A stretch of DNA of 64,000 nt from Pseudidiomarina atlantica (GTDB lineage Bacteria > Pseudomonadota > Gammaproteobacteria > Enterobacterales > Alteromonadaceae), in contig NZ_JPIN01000011.1 in assembly GCF_000753735.1 (NCBI RefSeq), positions 38,365 through 102,364 of the forward strand. Direction: 5' to 3'. The notes below the pieces were generated by a model that was not told the DNA's origin, did not search any database, and worked only from the letters and a program-made list of their open reading frames with translations. Below, one piece after another: positions 38,537 through 48,819 of the stretch. The number at the start of each line of letters is the position of its first letter. Within the stretch, counting starts at the first letter, position 1. A program made the translations under genes and the position numbers.

Positions 38537-39876
38537 ACGCGTTGCTCCCGCAGGCGCCAGCCGTAAACGAGGAAACATAACAACAGCCCAGCCGCAAACG
38601 CCCATGTCGCGCCTTTTACGACCAAAATTGCAGCGATGATCCCGGCAATTCCCAAATCACGTTCTGATTGCGCCTCTTGAATACCGATGCGCACACTCAC
38701 ATAGCCTTGGATCAGCAGTGTCAATGCCAGCGCGATACCCAGTATCGGCTGCACTAAACTCACTACTGGCAATAAGAGTAGGCCTGTATTGGTGCCCCAG
38801 CGGAATGAACCGGCGCCGCCAAAAATTGAATCCATCGCTTGCCGACCCTTTTTAAAACGCTCGACAATCACTACATGCATCGCTGCCCACAATGGACCAC
38901 ACATGGTCACATCAGGACCAATGACACTCATGCCAAGGTTACGCGCACCGAAAATCAAATGGGCACGATTCGGGTCATAGTCGATTTTCTCATCTTGCCG
39001 AACCTCGTCAGCTTCATCCAATATCGCTTTACTTTGCAGCACATCGCCAAACAACACGATATAGGCGGCAAGTACCGTCGGAATCGCACTCAAATACATG
39101 CTCCACGGCGGGAATCCCACCCCGAATAAGGTGTACTGAGTGAACATGGTGACAAAATCAGGAGCAGTGAATCCCCACTCAATATCGGGCCAGGGCGCTT
39201 CAGAAAACAGCGGTGCCAGTACAATCGCGAGGGCAATAATCGGGAAAATACCTAACTTACCGAGTAAACCAAATACCCAATGGCGCGACTGCAAGGCGGC
39301 GAAATGCTTCGAGAAGATAAGATAAAACGCGATGCCAACAGCTATCGAAATGGTAAACGGATAGCTTTCAAAGCGTCCTCCATCATCAAACACCACCGCA
39401 ACCGCCGCAAGACCTGCGCCCATGATGATGCCAGCTTTAATCGCACTCGGGATCAGCTGCACCACCCGTTTCGCTGCACCCGAAGCACCGAGCACGATCG
39501 CGAACAAGCCAAGCAGCATTTGAAAGGCTATTAACGCATGCACCCGCGCTTCGCCTTCGGGGAACATGGATACGTACATCATTAATAAAGGAATCGCCGG
39601 TGTGATCCAGCCGGGTACTACCGGGTCACCGAGTAAATGGTGGAGTAAATAGAACAAGCCATTCAGTACGACAATCGCCAGCGCCGCCTCGAACGGCATC
39701 CCTAACAATTCAGTCATCAGCGATATCGCCGCCAAATCGACGGCACACATCAATAGCCCTTGAAAATAATCTGGCCACTCGAAGCGATAATGCACAAAAG
39801 GTAAGCGAACCTTGAACGGACCGAGCGCAAAATACGGCGCTTCAGCGCCGGTAACGCGTTGTTTCCATAACGACAT
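38533..39876 (-). CDS. Solute carrier family 23 / NCS2-like permease
   Basis: The 447-residue membrane protein starts at ATG 39876 with GAGGGA seven bases upstream; a 61-residue upstream extension is rejected as it lacks membrane or family character. About twelve hydrophobic segments are seen, with a GDPVVPGWITPAIP loop and PSAIKAGIIMGAGLA, which resemble the UraA/SulP-fold carriers. Closest recognised class is uncertain. It lies between the alcohol dehydrogenase (ten-base gap) and the activator and probably imports the substrate of this pathway. Confidence 0.7.
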   Translation of the reverse strand: MSLWKQRVTGAEAPYFALGPFKVRLPFVHYRFEWPDYFQGLLMCAVDLAAISLMTELLGMPFEAALAIVVLNGLFYLLHHLLGDPVVPGWITPAIPLLMMYVSMFPEGEARVHALIAFQMLLGLFAIVLGASGAAKRVVQLIPSAIKAGIIMGAGLAAVAVVFDDGGRFESYPFTISIAVGIAFYLIFSKHFAALQSRHWVFGLLGKLGIFPIIALAIVLAPLFSEAPWPDIEWGFTAPDFVTMFTQYTLFGVGFPPWSMYLSAIPTVLAAYIVLFGDVLQSKAILDEADEVRQDEKIDYDPNRAHLIFGARNLGMSVIGPDVTMCGPLWAAMHVVIVERFKKGRQAMDSIFGGAGSFRWGTNTGLLLLPVVSLVQPILGIALALTLLIQGYVSVRIGIQEAQSERDLGIAGIIAAILVVKGATWAFAAGLLLCFLVYGWRLREQRV

Positions 39877-39886
39877 AAACGGTCCC

Positions 39887-41050
39887 TCAGTAGGCTTCGC
39901 GATAAATAGCTTCGATGTCCTGCACCGACAGCTCACGCGGGTTATTGCGCAGCAAACGCGTGACGCCGCTGGCAGCAACGGCAAGCTCTGGTAAAGCTGA
40001 TTCGGGAATATCGAAAGCACGCAGTTGCGCCGGTATCTTAACCGCGGAACACAGCGCACTGATCTCGTCGATTACTAATTCACCAGCGGCGTCGGCAGTT
40101 ATGTCTGCAGGAGCGCCAAAAGCCTTTGCCAATTCCACAAAACGCTCAGGACACGCAGCTTGATTCCATCGCATCACTGGCACAAACATCACTGCGTTGC
40201 TCATGCCATGAGACAAGTGGTAACGCCCTCCCAAAGGGTAAGCGAGCGCATGTACCGCACCCACTCCAGCATTACCAAAAGCCAAGCCTGCCATCAAACT
40301 GGCGGTGGCCATTTCTTCGCGCGCACTCATGTCATTCGGCTGCTCATACGCTCGTACTAAGCTCGCTTTTATCTTTTGCACGGCTGCCAGTGAATAGGGT
40401 TCAGTTAAGGCCGTTGCAAATTTTGAGAGATAGCTTTCGACCGCATGCACTAAGGCATCAACACCGCTCGCGGCGGTCACACTGGGCGGGCAACTTAAGG
40501 TCAGTTCGGGAGCGACAATGGCAACATCAGGGAGGAGCTCGTTACTAACGATACCTTTTTTCAATTGTGCTTCGTTATCGGCGAGAATCGAAATATTCGT
40601 GACTTCAGAGCCAGTGCCCGCTGTCGTGGGTAAGCAAATTAATGGAAAGCGGCGTGGCATAACCTGATCTTCACCAAATAGTTCAGCGAGTGGGCGCTCA
40701 TCACCGGCGTAAACCGCCACTGCTTTTGCCGTATCCATTGCGCTGCCGCCGCCGACCGCGACAATACCATCGCAACCTTGCTCGACAAATAATGCACGGC
40801 AAGCCTCAACCACAGCCATTTCTGGTTCAGCGGAAATCGCGTCAAATACGGCAAAGTGCTCCACTCCTGATGCTTGCAGTTGGGCAGTAATAGTGTCGGT
40901 AATACCTGCTTGACTCACACCTCGGTCAGTCACAATCAACGGACATTTGCAGCCTAGCTGGTGCATTTCACGCGCCAATTCATGGCTCGCATGTGCGCCG
41001 GTAAGCAAACGCCGCGCGGTCTTAAACGTTTGAACGGTTGAAGTACGCAT
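39887..41050 (-). CDS. Iron-containing alcohol dehydrogenase
   Basis: The 387-residue protein is a type III Fe-alcohol dehydrogenase. GGGSAMDTAKAVAV (about 95) binds NAD. The metal-ligand histidines appear in HAVESYLSK, HALAYPLGG and YHLSHGMSN. It is first of the minus-strand cluster, about 40 bases from the start predicted for the sigma-54 promoter at 41115-41100. Members of this family act on 4-hydroxybutyrate and similar alcohols; the neighbour dehydrogenase supports that reading. Confidence 0.88.
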   Translation of the reverse strand: MRTSTVQTFKTARRLLTGAHASHELAREMHQLGCKCPLIVTDRGVSQAGITDTITAQLQASGVEHFAVFDAISAEPEMAVVEACRALFVEQGCDGIVAVGGGSAMDTAKAVAVYAGDERPLAELFGEDQVMPRRFPLICLPTTAGTGSEVTNISILADNEAQLKKGIVSNELLPDVAIVAPELTLSCPPSVTAASGVDALVHAVESYLSKFATALTEPYSLAAVQKIKASLVRAYEQPNDMSAREEMATASLMAGLAFGNAGVGAVHALAYPLGGRYHLSHGMSNAVMFVPVMRWNQAACPERFVELAKAFGAPADITADAAGELVIDEISALCSAVKIPAQLRAFDIPESALPELAVAASGVTRLLRNNPRELSVQDIEAIYREAY

Positions 41051-41099
41051 AGCCTTCCTTTTGTTGTTCTAGTTCTCGTCGTTCGGTGCCAGTTTATGG

Positions 41100-41115
41100 T
41101 GCAAACACCGTACCA
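41100..41115 (-). promoter_or_regulatory. Sigma-54 promoter of the alcohol dehydrogenase operon
   Basis: On the minus strand TGGTAC-N5-TTGCA matches the -24/-12 consensus with exact spacing. The region 41051-41390 has no gene and holds this promoter, two activator sites and a second sigma-54 promoter. Confidence 0.75.
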
Positions 41116-41188
41116 ACTTTGAGCAAATATTTAACTTTATGTTTTTTATGGACTTTTAAATAATGAATGCTTGAATCTGAAGAACCGC

Positions 41189-41236
41189 TGATGATTTATT
41201 TCATCATAGACCCACACTTGATGAATATTATCATCA
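41189..41236. promoter_or_regulatory. Twin upstream activator sites TGATGA-N6-TCATCA
   Basis: Perfect copies lie at 41189-41206 and 41219-41236, 30 bases apart, near three helical turns. They are roughly midway between the two divergent sigma-54 promoters and are the likely binding sites of the PAS-domain activator. Confidence 0.75.
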
Positions 41237-41300
41237 TTGTTAAGCGGATGTGAAAAACTAAACTCTATTAAAAACAGAAGTTTACGATTGCTAATGAAGT

Positions 41301-41316
41301 TGGCACAGCCATTGCA
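41301..41316 (+). promoter_or_regulatory. Sigma-54 promoter of the porin gene
   Basis: TGGCAC-N5-TTGCA is a perfect -24/-12 element, about 75 bases before the porin start. Confidence 0.8.
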
Positions 41317-41390
41317 CCAAGAAGATGCATCAGACGTCATCTATCGCTGACATCTGTCATCAACAATAACAACTACAAGAGGCAATGGTT

Positions 41391-42554
41391 ATGACTCACA
41401 AAACAACTCGGCTCTATTTACCAGCGCTTGTGGGAGCGCTGTTAGCAACGACCGCACAAGCAGAAACAGCAGCTCCAGCTTGGGACTTCGATTTTCATGG
41501 TTACGTAAATGCTCACGCAGTTTTCGCAGACTGTGATGATTCAGGCGCCGTAGTTGCGGGTAACGCCTTGCTTTGTACTGGCGAAGACGCAACTTCAGTG
41601 TCAAACGGTTATAGCCCAGCAAGCTTCCAGTTTTCTGCAAGCACTCAGCGCGAAGGGTTCGACATTAAAGCCGTACTCGCTATTGAGCCGGGAACTACCG
41701 ACAACAGTGCGTTTAACGGTAACGGAGATAATCGTGCCTACCGTGCTTTCTTTACCGTCGGTAACGCCGACATGGGTACCATTAAAGTCGGTCGTGATTA
41801 CGGCGTGTTCGGCATCGATGTGGTGCTTGAAGATATGGCTTTAGGTGGCGTCGGCGCCCCAGCGGCCATTCGTAGCCCGTTGAATACCACACTAGGTGCC
41901 GCCGGCTATGGTTATGTGTTCGCCGACCGCTTGTCGCAAATCACGTACAGTCGTCAATTGGGGGCTAACTTACAGGCGGATATCGGTATCTTCCAACCGC
42001 TCGATCCAGTCAGCTTTGGCGGTAACGGTTATGTCGCCGACTCAGGTTCAGAGCGCCCCGGCATTCATGGCCGCTTACGCTACAATCACGAACAAGGCTA
42101 CATTTCGAGCACTTTCTACAGCCAAGATGTTGCCACCCCAAACGGTGACTACACTGCGCGTGGCATCGACGTAACAGCGGCATTACAACTGGGCGCAACG
42201 CGTTTGGCAGCCTCTGCATTCGACGGTCAGGGCTTTGGCTATTACGGCCTGCTTATCGATGGTGCAGATATCAACGGCACGCCGCGCGATACTTCTGGCT
42301 GGTTTACCCAAGCCACGCACACTATCGGCGCCACTAAGTTTGGCATCAACTATGGTGTGTCTAAAATTGATTTGGCTGGCGTTGATGCCTTGGTACAAGT
42401 CGAGCAGCAAAGCAAGCTAAGTGCTGGCGTGTGGCACACCCTGTGGAGCATGTTCACGGTTTCTGGTGAAATATCGCGCATGGAAGCTGAAAGTCATGCT
42501 GGCGACAGCATTGAAAATACGGCATTCAGCGTGGGCTTGGCGTTGAGCTTCTAG
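41391..42554 (+). CDS. Outer-membrane porin
   Basis: The 387-residue protein has a signal peptide (ending TTAQAE) and a beta-barrel pattern with repeated alternating strands to the C-terminal Phe (SVGLALSF). ATG 41391 is preferred since AAGAGG lies eight bases before it; ATG 41385 is too close. It is divergent from the alcohol dehydrogenase operon and shares its activator sites, so it probably lets the same substrate through the outer membrane. Confidence 0.85.
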   Translation: MTHKTTRLYLPALVGALLATTAQAETAAPAWDFDFHGYVNAHAVFADCDDSGAVVAGNALLCTGEDATSVSNGYSPASFQFSASTQREGFDIKAVLAIEPGTTDNSAFNGNGDNRAYRAFFTVGNADMGTIKVGRDYGVFGIDVVLEDMALGGVGAPAAIRSPLNTTLGAAGYGYVFADRLSQITYSRQLGANLQADIGIFQPLDPVSFGGNGYVADSGSERPGIHGRLRYNHEQGYISSTFYSQDVATPNGDYTARGIDVTAALQLGATRLAASAFDGQGFGYYGLLIDGADINGTPRDTSGWFTQATHTIGATKFGINYGVSKIDLAGVDALVQVEQQSKLSAGVWHTLWSMFTVSGEISRMEAESHAGDSIENTAFSVGLALSF

Positions 42555-42563
42555 TAAACAAAT

Positions 42564-42587
42564 GGCCTGTGGCAAACGCCACGGGCC
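42564..42587 (+). terminator. Hairpin after porin
   Basis: GGCCTGTGGC pairs with the GCCACGGGCC arm (one G-T pair) nine bases after the porin stop; a short T4 run follows seven bases later. Confidence 0.6.
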
Positions 42588-42604
42588 ACTCAGTTTTAGA
42601 ACGC

Positions 42605-42640
42605 ACAGCGCGATGTTGCTGTTACACACCATCGCGCTGT
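42605..42640. terminator. Bidirectional hairpin between convergent genes
   Basis: ACAGCGCGATG (42605-42615) and CATCGCGCTGT (42630-42640) form a perfect 11-base stem between the porin and the minus-strand secreted protein gene. Confidence 0.65.
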
Positions 42641-42647
42641 TATTGTG

Positions 42648-43628
42648 TTACCGAGCGCCGCTGCGATAAGACATATAGAGGGCATCGCGCAGCATACGTG
42701 CTTCGGTGTAATCAATAACGCCGGTGTTCAGCAAGTTATAGGACACCTGCGTTTCACAATACGAAGGCCCGCTTAATCGAGGCAGCATCGAACTAAACCG
42801 GGGGGCGGGTTGCTCCTGCTCTTCGCTTAAACATACTGCGTAGTGGTCCATAATGGTGCAGCCATCGGCATCAACGTAGTTGGTCACGCCCGAGTCGAGC
42901 CAACCACTGAAGCTGACGGTTTCCGCGACAACGCTCGCAGTGCATAAGTCCACCTCGTCGAGTATACCGTCGCCGTCAGCATCGCTGGATAAGAAGTAGG
43001 TGCCGATGGAGTTGACATTACCGACTAACTCAAATGATTCTTCGGCGGTTCCGTTCATGAGCGATAGCGTCGCTCCAGCAACAACGTTGGTATTCAAAAG
43101 CTGCGGATAGGGCTCGAAAGTTGCGTGTATGGGCACGTCGGGAGAATAAAAATTGATAAAGTTTAGCGAGTTGATCCCATCAACTTCCTGTGATGCTGAA
43201 GCATAAAATCTATCGTTGTCGAATAAGTCTCCACCTGAAATCAACAGCAATGATTCATTGTAGGTTTGTGAAAAAGTGGCGGTTGCAGCATCGAAGGGTA
43301 TAAAGAACTCTGAACTTAGTGGCACACCCTGCGCATCCCAAAAGTAAGCTCGGATAGTTGTGATACTCTCGTAATAGGTTCGGATAGACCAAAGGGTCAT
43401 CGGCGGATTCGTCGATGCCGTTGGCGCCACCGATGTATCGAACTCAACTTCAACACGGTAGAACGCCACGTTTCTCAATGCTGATAAGCGCTCCGATTGC
43501 TCAGGGTAAATATTCACGCCAAGCGCTTCACCTTCAATATAATAGCCAAGGTCTTGAGCCGATAGGCTAGAAATCGCCATTACAAACACGCACAACGGCA
43601 CTGTGATAAGTTTAGATAGAGTTTTCAT
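42648..43628 (-). CDS. Secreted protein with Ca-binding repeat, paralogue of the 12438 gene
   Basis: The 326-residue protein starts MKTLSKLITVPL with a signal peptide ending LSAQ. The N-terminal 200 residues are beta-rich and unrecognised. DADGDGILDEVDLC is a TSP3-like calcium motif. The C-terminal 100 residues repeat those of the 12438 product almost word for word (VSFSG, NGCTIMD or DGCTIMD, PRLSGPSYCETQVSY, IDYTEARMLRD). GGA six bases before ATG 43628 supports the start. Function unknown; the shared end may be a module for anchoring or secretion. Confidence 0.75.
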   Translation of the reverse strand: MKTLSKLITVPLCVFVMAISSLSAQDLGYYIEGEALGVNIYPEQSERLSALRNVAFYRVEVEFDTSVAPTASTNPPMTLWSIRTYYESITTIRAYFWDAQGVPLSSEFFIPFDAATATFSQTYNESLLLISGGDLFDNDRFYASASQEVDGINSLNFINFYSPDVPIHATFEPYPQLLNTNVVAGATLSLMNGTAEESFELVGNVNSIGTYFLSSDADGDGILDEVDLCTASVVAETVSFSGWLDSGVTNYVDADGCTIMDHYAVCLSEEQEQPAPRFSSMLPRLSGPSYCETQVSYNLLNTGVIDYTEARMLRDALYMSYRSGAR

Positions 43629-43674
43629 GATTTCCGTCTCGTCATTGATTATTTTTTGCACAGCGCAATTTAAA

Positions 43675-43713
43675 CGTATAAACCATGTTTCCGATTTGTA
43701 CAGTTTTTATACG
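43675..43713. promoter_or_regulatory. Inverted repeat CGTATAAA...TTTATACG
   Basis: The eight-base arms (43675-43682 and 43706-43713) lie in the control region of the minus-strand secreted protein gene and could be an operator. Confidence 0.35.
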
Positions 43714-43741
43714 ATTCAGTCCGACTTGAATGATGGTTGCA

Positions 43742-43764
43742 CCCGTAGTAGAACTACGGGCTAC
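43742..43764 (-). repeat. GTAG-type REP hairpin
   Basis: On the minus strand GTAG is followed by CCCGTAG-TTCTA-CTACGGG, a perfect seven-base stem. It stands directly before cysQ. Five relatives occur in this window. Confidence 0.75.
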
Positions 43765-43784
43765 ATCCATTGCCGAGTACACCG

Positions 43785-44564
43785 ATGCGAGTGAGTCGTG
43801 AAACGCTAACAGAAGTAGAAGCGCTAGCCCAAGCTGCGGGCGCTGCGATCATGCAGATTTATCATGCGCCCGATTTTGCTGCGCGGATTCAAGTGCAGAC
43901 CAAGGGCGATGATAGCCCGCTGACCGAGGCTGATCTGGCAGCGCATCACATTATCACTGCGGGTTTGCAGCGGCTGAGCGACGCACAGCTCAGTGCGCTG
44001 CCGCAACTCTCAGAAGAATCCGCAGACATCCCTTGGCGTGAGCGCCGGCACTGGCAAACCTATTGGCTTATCGATCCGCTCGACGGCACCAAAGAGTTCA
44101 TCAAACGCAACGGCGAGTTCACCGTCAACATCGCACTTATCCACAAAGGGCAGCCCCTACTCGGAGTCGTTGCGGCGCCTGCGCTGCAGACGATTTACAG
44201 CGGCGCCCGCGAAATTGGCGCTTACAAAGACGGTACGCCAATCGCGGCGCGCCAAGATAGCGCAGCGCCGACACTTAAAGTGGTCGGATCGCGCTCGCAT
44301 CCGTCGCCAGATGTGCAGGATTATTTGGATAAACTAGGTAAGCCGTATGAACTGGTGCCGATGGGGAGTTCGCTGAAGTTGTGCTTAGTTGCCGAGAGCA
44401 AGGCGCACTTGTATCCGCGTTTAGGACCCACCAGCGAATGGGATACAGCGGCAGCACATGCGGTCGCGCTTGCCGCTGGTGCCGAAGTCACGACCCTCGA
44501 TGGCGAAGCATTGCGTTATAACCAAAAAGAGTCGCTGCTGAACCCGTGGTTTTTGGTGCGATGA
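43785..44564 (+). CDS. cysQ: 3'(2'),5'-bisphosphate nucleotidase
   Basis: The enzyme removes the 3'-phosphate of PAP, the by-product of sulfate activation. [24 protein letters not shown] (the metal-binding core) and [13 protein letters not shown] are the inositol monophosphatase-family motifs. I start at ATG 43785 (259 residues); TTG 43770 in frame is possible and neither has a clear ribosome binding site. A GGGCAGCCC palindrome lies inside the coding sequence at 44148-44156. It is followed closely by cysD. Confidence 0.93.
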   Translation: MRVSRETLTEVEALAQAAGAAIMQIYHAPDFAARIQVQTKGDDSPLTEADLAAHHIITAGLQRLSDAQLSALPQLSEESADIPWRERRHWQTYWLIDPLDGTKEFIKRNGEFTVNIALIHKGQPLLGVVAAPALQTIYSGAREIGAYKDGTPIAARQDSAAPTLKVVGSRSHPSPDVQDYLDKLGKPYELVPMGSSLKLCLVAESKAHLYPRLGPTSEWDTAAAHAVALAAGAEVTTLDGEALRYNQKESLLNPWFLVR

Positions 44565-44605
44565 CGGGCTACAATCGGGGCATCGATAACCACAATGATA
44601 AAGCG

Positions 44606-45505
44606 ATGCGACTGACTCATTTGCAGCAACTGGAAGCCGAAGCGATTCACATCATGCGCGAGGTGGTGGCCGAGTGCCAGAATCCGGGTATGCTGTATTC
44701 GGTCGGCAAAGACAGTTCGGTGATGCTGCATTTGGCACGCAAAGCCTTTGCGCCGGGGCGCATTCCGTTTCCGTTGCTGCATGTCGATACCACTTGGAAA
44801 TTCCAAGAGATGATCGCCTTTCGCGACGCCATGGCGCAAAAGCACGGCTTTAAGCTGCTGACCCACACTAATCCCGACGGCCTCGCACAAAACATTAATC
44901 CGTTCGAGCATGGCAGCGCCGTGCACACCGACATTATGAAAACCCAAGCGCTGAAGCAGGCGTTGAATCAGCATCAATTCGATGCAGTGTTCGGCGGCGC
45001 CCGCCGCGATGAAGAAAAATCACGCGCGAAAGAACGCATTTTTAGTTTTCGTGACGAGCAGCATCGCTGGGACCCGCGTAATCAGCGCCCCGAACTGTGG
45101 AATATTTACAACACGCGTATCAAGCCCAAGCAAAGCTTGCGGGTGTTTCCGCTGAGCAACTGGACCGAGCTGGATATTTGGCAGTACATCTATCAAGAAG
45201 GTATCGAGATCCCGCAGTTGTATTTTGCCGCCAAGCGTCCGGTAGTGGAGCGAAACGGCACCTTGATCATGGTCGACGATGAACGCATGCCGCTGGAACC
45301 GGGCGAACAACCGCAACACAAAATGGTGCGTTTTCGGACACTAGGCTGCTATCCGCTGACCGGAGCGATTGAGTCAACGGCGACGACACTGCCCGAAATC
45401 ATTCAAGAAATGCTGCTCGCCACCACCTCGGAGCGCCAAGGTCGGGTGATTGACCACGACAGCAGTGGCTCAATGGAGAAAAAGAAAATGGAGGGGTACT
45501 TTTAA
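44606..45505 (+). CDS. cysD: Sulfate adenylyltransferase subunit 2
   Basis: The subunit makes adenosine 5'-phosphosulfate from ATP and sulfate. [16 protein letters not shown] is the PP-loop. From ATG 44606 ([20 protein letters not shown]) the length is 299 residues, near the 302 of E. coli. ATG 44561, which overlaps the cysQ stop, is an alternative start giving 314 residues. The C-terminus [14 protein letters not shown] is typical. It works with CysN, encoded 17 bases later. Confidence 0.95.
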   Translation: MRLTHLQQLEAEAIHIMREVVAECQNPGMLYSVGKDSSVMLHLARKAFAPGRIPFPLLHVDTTWKFQEMIAFRDAMAQKHGFKLLTHTNPDGLAQNINPFEHGSAVHTDIMKTQALKQALNQHQFDAVFGGARRDEEKSRAKERIFSFRDEQHRWDPRNQRPELWNIYNTRIKPKQSLRVFPLSNWTELDIWQYIYQEGIEIPQLYFAAKRPVVERNGTLIMVDDERMPLEPGEQPQHKMVRFRTLGCYPLTGAIESTATTLPEIIQEMLLATTSERQGRVIDHDSSGSMEKKKMEGYF

Positions 45506-45522
45506 CAGTACCGTGTTGCCGC

Positions 45523-47430
45523 ATGAGCCATCAGTCACCGTTAATCGCTGAAAATATTGAAGAATACCTAAAGCAGCATGAACGCAAACAATTGCTAAGG
45601 TTCATCACCTGTGGCAGCGTCGACGACGGTAAGAGCACCTTAATCGGCCGCCTGCTGCACGACAGCAAACTCATTTACGAAGATCAGCTCGCCGCGCTGA
45701 AAAAGTCGCATAGCGATGCCGACGTCAACCTCGCCGACTTGGTCGATGGTCTGCAAGCGGAGCGCGAACAAGGCATTACTATTGATGTGGCGTACCGCTA
45801 TTTCAGCACCGACAAGCGCAAATTTATTATCGCCGACACCCCCGGCCACGAGCAGTACACGCGCAATATGGCAACCGGCGCCAGCACCTGCGACCTCGCG
45901 ATTATCCTCATCGACGCCGAAAAAGGCGTACAAACGCAGACGCGTCGCCACAGCTTCATTGTCAGCTTGCTCGGCATCAAACATGTGATTGTCGCCGTCA
46001 ATAAAATGGACGCGGTAGCCTTCAGCCAAGCCCGCTACAAAGAAATCCAGCAACAGTACATTGAACTGGCTGGGGTGTTGAATATTCCCGACATCCATTT
46101 TGTGCCGATCAGTGCATTGCAGGGTGACAACGTAGTGCATAAAAGTGCACACACACCCTGGTTCCGCGGCCGCACCTTGATGCAGTACCTCGAAACACTG
46201 GAGATCCAACAGGCACAAGCCAATGATTTTCGCTTTAACGTGCAATGGGTGAATCGTCCCGACGCTTCATTTCGCGGCTATGCTGGCAGTATCGCCTCGG
46301 GCACGGTGAAACCGGGCGACACCATTCGCGTATTGCCTTCGGGCAAAGTGAGCACGGTCAAAGCGATTGCAACCTTCGATGGCGCATGCGCGCAAGCAGT
46401 GGCGCCACAAGCGGTGACGCTGACGCTGAATGACGAACTTGATATCAGTCGTGGCGACATGATCACCGACAAAGATGCGTTACCGCACATGTCGCGTCGG
46501 GTGCGCGCCAAAGTTGTCTGGCTGCATGAAGAAGCGCTGCAACCGCGCCGCGAATACGTCCTGAAAATGGGAACGCAAAGTGCTACAGCATGGTGCGAAA
46601 AAGTGCACTATCGGGTTGATATCAATACCTTAAAAGAAGTCGACGACAGCCAGCTAGGCTTGAACGAAATCGGCATGATCGACGTGCAAGCACTGCAACC
46701 TCTAGTGTTCGACCGCTACCAAAACAATCGGGCCACTGGCTCCTTTATTTTGATTGATAAGCTGAGCAATGCCACCGTTGCCGCTGGCATGGTGGCGCAG
46801 CCATTGAGCGACGCGGAAGAGGCCGTTGAGCCAGCGCGCGTCGGCCCGGTGACTTGGCAGTCGACCTCGGTCACCCGTGCTGAGCGTGCTTCGTTGAAAC
46901 AGCAACAGCCAGTGGTATTGTGGTTCACAGGCTTATCTGGCGCCGGCAAATCGTCGATTGCTAATGCCGTTGAAGAGCGCTTGTTAGCATTGCACAAACA
47001 CACTTACTTGCTTGATGGCGACAACGTACGCCACGGTCTCAACGCTGGATTAACCTTTAGCGAAGCCGACCGCATCGAAAATATTCGCCGTATTGGTGAG
47101 GTCGCAAAACTCATGGTCGACGCCGGCTTGATCGTGCTCACCGCCTTTATCTCGCCGCTGCGCGCCAACCGCGAATTTGTGCGCTCGCGCTTAGCCGCTG
47201 GCGAATTTGTCGAGATCTTCGTCGATACGCCGTTGGCCGTGTGTGAGCAGCGCGACGTTAAAGGCCTCTACGCCGCCGCCCGCAAAGGCGACATCGCCAA
47301 CTTCACCGGCATCAGCTCGCCCTACGAGCCGCCCGCCGCCCCCGAGCTCACGCTCGACACCACCGCGTTAAGCGTCGATGACGCCGCCGAACGCGTCATC
47401 GCCTACCTGCGCGAGCATGGGTATTTGTGA
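45523..47430 (+). CDS. cysNC: Fused sulfate adenylyltransferase GTPase and APS kinase
   Basis: The 635-residue protein joins CysN and CysC. The GTPase part has [14 protein letters not shown] (about 30), [18 protein letters not shown] and NKMDAV; two beta-barrel domains follow. The APS kinase part starts near 460 with [15 protein letters not shown] and [10 protein letters not shown] and phosphorylates APS to PAPS. The fusion is common in proteobacteria. Its stop is immediately next to the stop of the convergent transporter gene at 47431. Confidence 0.96.
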   Translation: MSHQSPLIAENIEEYLKQHERKQLLRFITCGSVDDGKSTLIGRLLHDSKLIYEDQLAALKKSHSDADVNLADLVDGLQAEREQGITIDVAYRYFSTDKRKFIIADTPGHEQYTRNMATGASTCDLAIILIDAEKGVQTQTRRHSFIVSLLGIKHVIVAVNKMDAVAFSQARYKEIQQQYIELAGVLNIPDIHFVPISALQGDNVVHKSAHTPWFRGRTLMQYLETLEIQQAQANDFRFNVQWVNRPDASFRGYAGSIASGTVKPGDTIRVLPSGKVSTVKAIATFDGACAQAVAPQAVTLTLNDELDISRGDMITDKDALPHMSRRVRAKVVWLHEEALQPRREYVLKMGTQSATAWCEKVHYRVDINTLKEVDDSQLGLNEIGMIDVQALQPLVFDRYQNNRATGSFILIDKLSNATVAAGMVAQPLSDAEEAVEPARVGPVTWQSTSVTRAERASLKQQQPVVLWFTGLSGAGKSSIANAVEERLLALHKHTYLLDGDNVRHGLNAGLTFSEADRIENIRRIGEVAKLMVDAGLIVLTAFISPLRANREFVRSRLAAGEFVEIFVDTPLAVCEQRDVKGLYAAARKGDIANFTGISSPYEPPAAPELTLDTTALSVDDAAERVIAYLREHGYL

Positions 47431-48819
47431 TCAAACACCCAAGCTAACAGCATAGGTCAGCATCAGCATGGCAAGGCCAATGAACACCAGGCAAAGCGGG
47501 AGAATAAACTTTGCCCATTGTGTCCATGGCACTTGTGCGGTTGCCAAATAAGCCAATAAAGTCCCTGACGTCGGCGTGATCATATTGGTAATACCGTTAC
47601 CAAACAAAAATGCCAGCACTGTCGTTTGCGGACCCACCCCGGCCAACTGTCCGAGCGGCCCAAGAATCGGCATCGACACTGCCGCCTGACCTGAGGTTGA
47701 CGGAATTAGAAAATCCAATCCCAACTGCGATACCAACATGCCCTGCGCTGCCAGCCACGAATTGTCCTCGCCAACAATACTGGTCAAACCGAAAATGACG
47801 CTATCCAGAATCTGCCCACGCTCGAGCGTCACGGCAATAGCAAAAGCCACGCCAATCAAGAAACTCGCCAGTAGAATTTTCTTCATCCCAGCGACAAAAG
47901 CGTCGGCTGCCCCACTGAGCCCCAACCCGCTCATGAACGCCAGAATCACGCTCAAGAACAAATAAAAGGCCGTCAGCTCTTCTTTGTTCCACTGCCATTG
48001 ATTCGAGGCATACACCAAAAAGCCAATGCCACTTAACAGCACCAGCCACATCAGGGTGTGGCGTAAGCATAAAGGTTTAGCGTCAAAACTTACCACCAGA
48101 TTTTCGCGCACCGCATGCTTTTTACTGTAGCGATGAATCACCAACAACATGAAGGCAATGCCAACCAAAGTAAAAATCATAAAGAACACGAAGCGCAGCC
48201 CTGCACCGCTAAAAATCGGTACGCCGACCAAGGGCTGCGCTATCGTTAAAGGTAATGGATTGGTGACCGAACTCAAATAGCCAGCTTTCACCGCCACTGT
48301 CACAATGCCAAGACCAATCAAGCGGGTCATACCGAGTCGCTCAGCCATCGCGACCATCAACGGAATAATCAATAGATATTCCGAAGCCAACCCCAAAAAG
48401 GTACTACCGGCGGCAAATACCAGCATCAGCGCCGGCACCAACACATACACATTGCCGCGGACCGAGCTAAGCAAACGCTCTAACCCTGCATCAACGGCGC
48501 CAGCTTGCTTTAAAATGCCGAACATTCCGCCAATGACCAACACCATAAAAATCAGGCCAGCACCGCGTTCGAGACCTTCCGGAATGGCCAAAAACAACTC
48601 CGATAGGCTCACTGGGGCAGCGCCATTCTCAACCGCAGAAACACGCCAAATATTGCTGACACCGGCGTCTTTTTCGAGCACTGTATAACTGCCCGGCACC
48701 ACCAAGCGGCCGTCGCGTGCATAGCTACCCGAATCAACCAAATAGGTCAGCAAGCCGGCCAGCAGCAAGATGCCGAGCAGCACCACTAACGGATTACGTG
48801 TTTGCTTTGATGTACTCAA
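47431..48819 (-). CDS. YfcC-like / DcuC-family membrane transporter
   Basis: The 462-residue protein has about twelve hydrophobic segments. The pattern GLIFMVLVIGGMFGILKQAG and the late GNGITNMITPTSGTLLAYLA fit the YfcC/C4-dicarboxylate carrier-like family, where amino acids or peptides may be the substrates. It overlaps the amidohydrolase gene upstream by 26 bases, so they are co-expressed. An organic acid or amino acid made by that enzyme is a plausible substrate. Confidence 0.75.
   Translation of the reverse strand: MSTSKQTRNPLVVLLGILLLAGLLTYLVDSGSYARDGRLVVPGSYTVLEKDAGVSNIWRVSAVENGAAPVSLSELFLAIPEGLERGAGLIFMVLVIGGMFGILKQAGAVDAGLERLLSSVRGNVYVLVPALMLVFAAGSTFLGLASEYLLIIPLMVAMAERLGMTRLIGLGIVTVAVKAGYLSSVTNPLPLTIAQPLVGVPIFSGAGLRFVFFMIFTLVGIAFMLLVIHRYSKKHAVRENLVVSFDAKPLCLRHTLMWLVLLSGIGFLVYASNQWQWNKEELTAFYLFLSVILAFMSGLGLSGAADAFVAGMKKILLASFLIGVAFAIAVTLERGQILDSVIFGLTSIVGEDNSWLAAQGMLVSQLGLDFLIPSTSGQAAVSMPILGPLGQLAGVGPQTTVLAFLFGNGITNMITPTSGTLLAYLATAQVPWTQWAKFILPLCLVFIGLAMLMLTYAVSLGV

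Noticed and set aside
39877..40059. 61-residue N-terminal extension of the permease
   Set aside because: It overlaps the alcohol dehydrogenase gene, has no family character, and ATG 39876 has GAGGGA before it.
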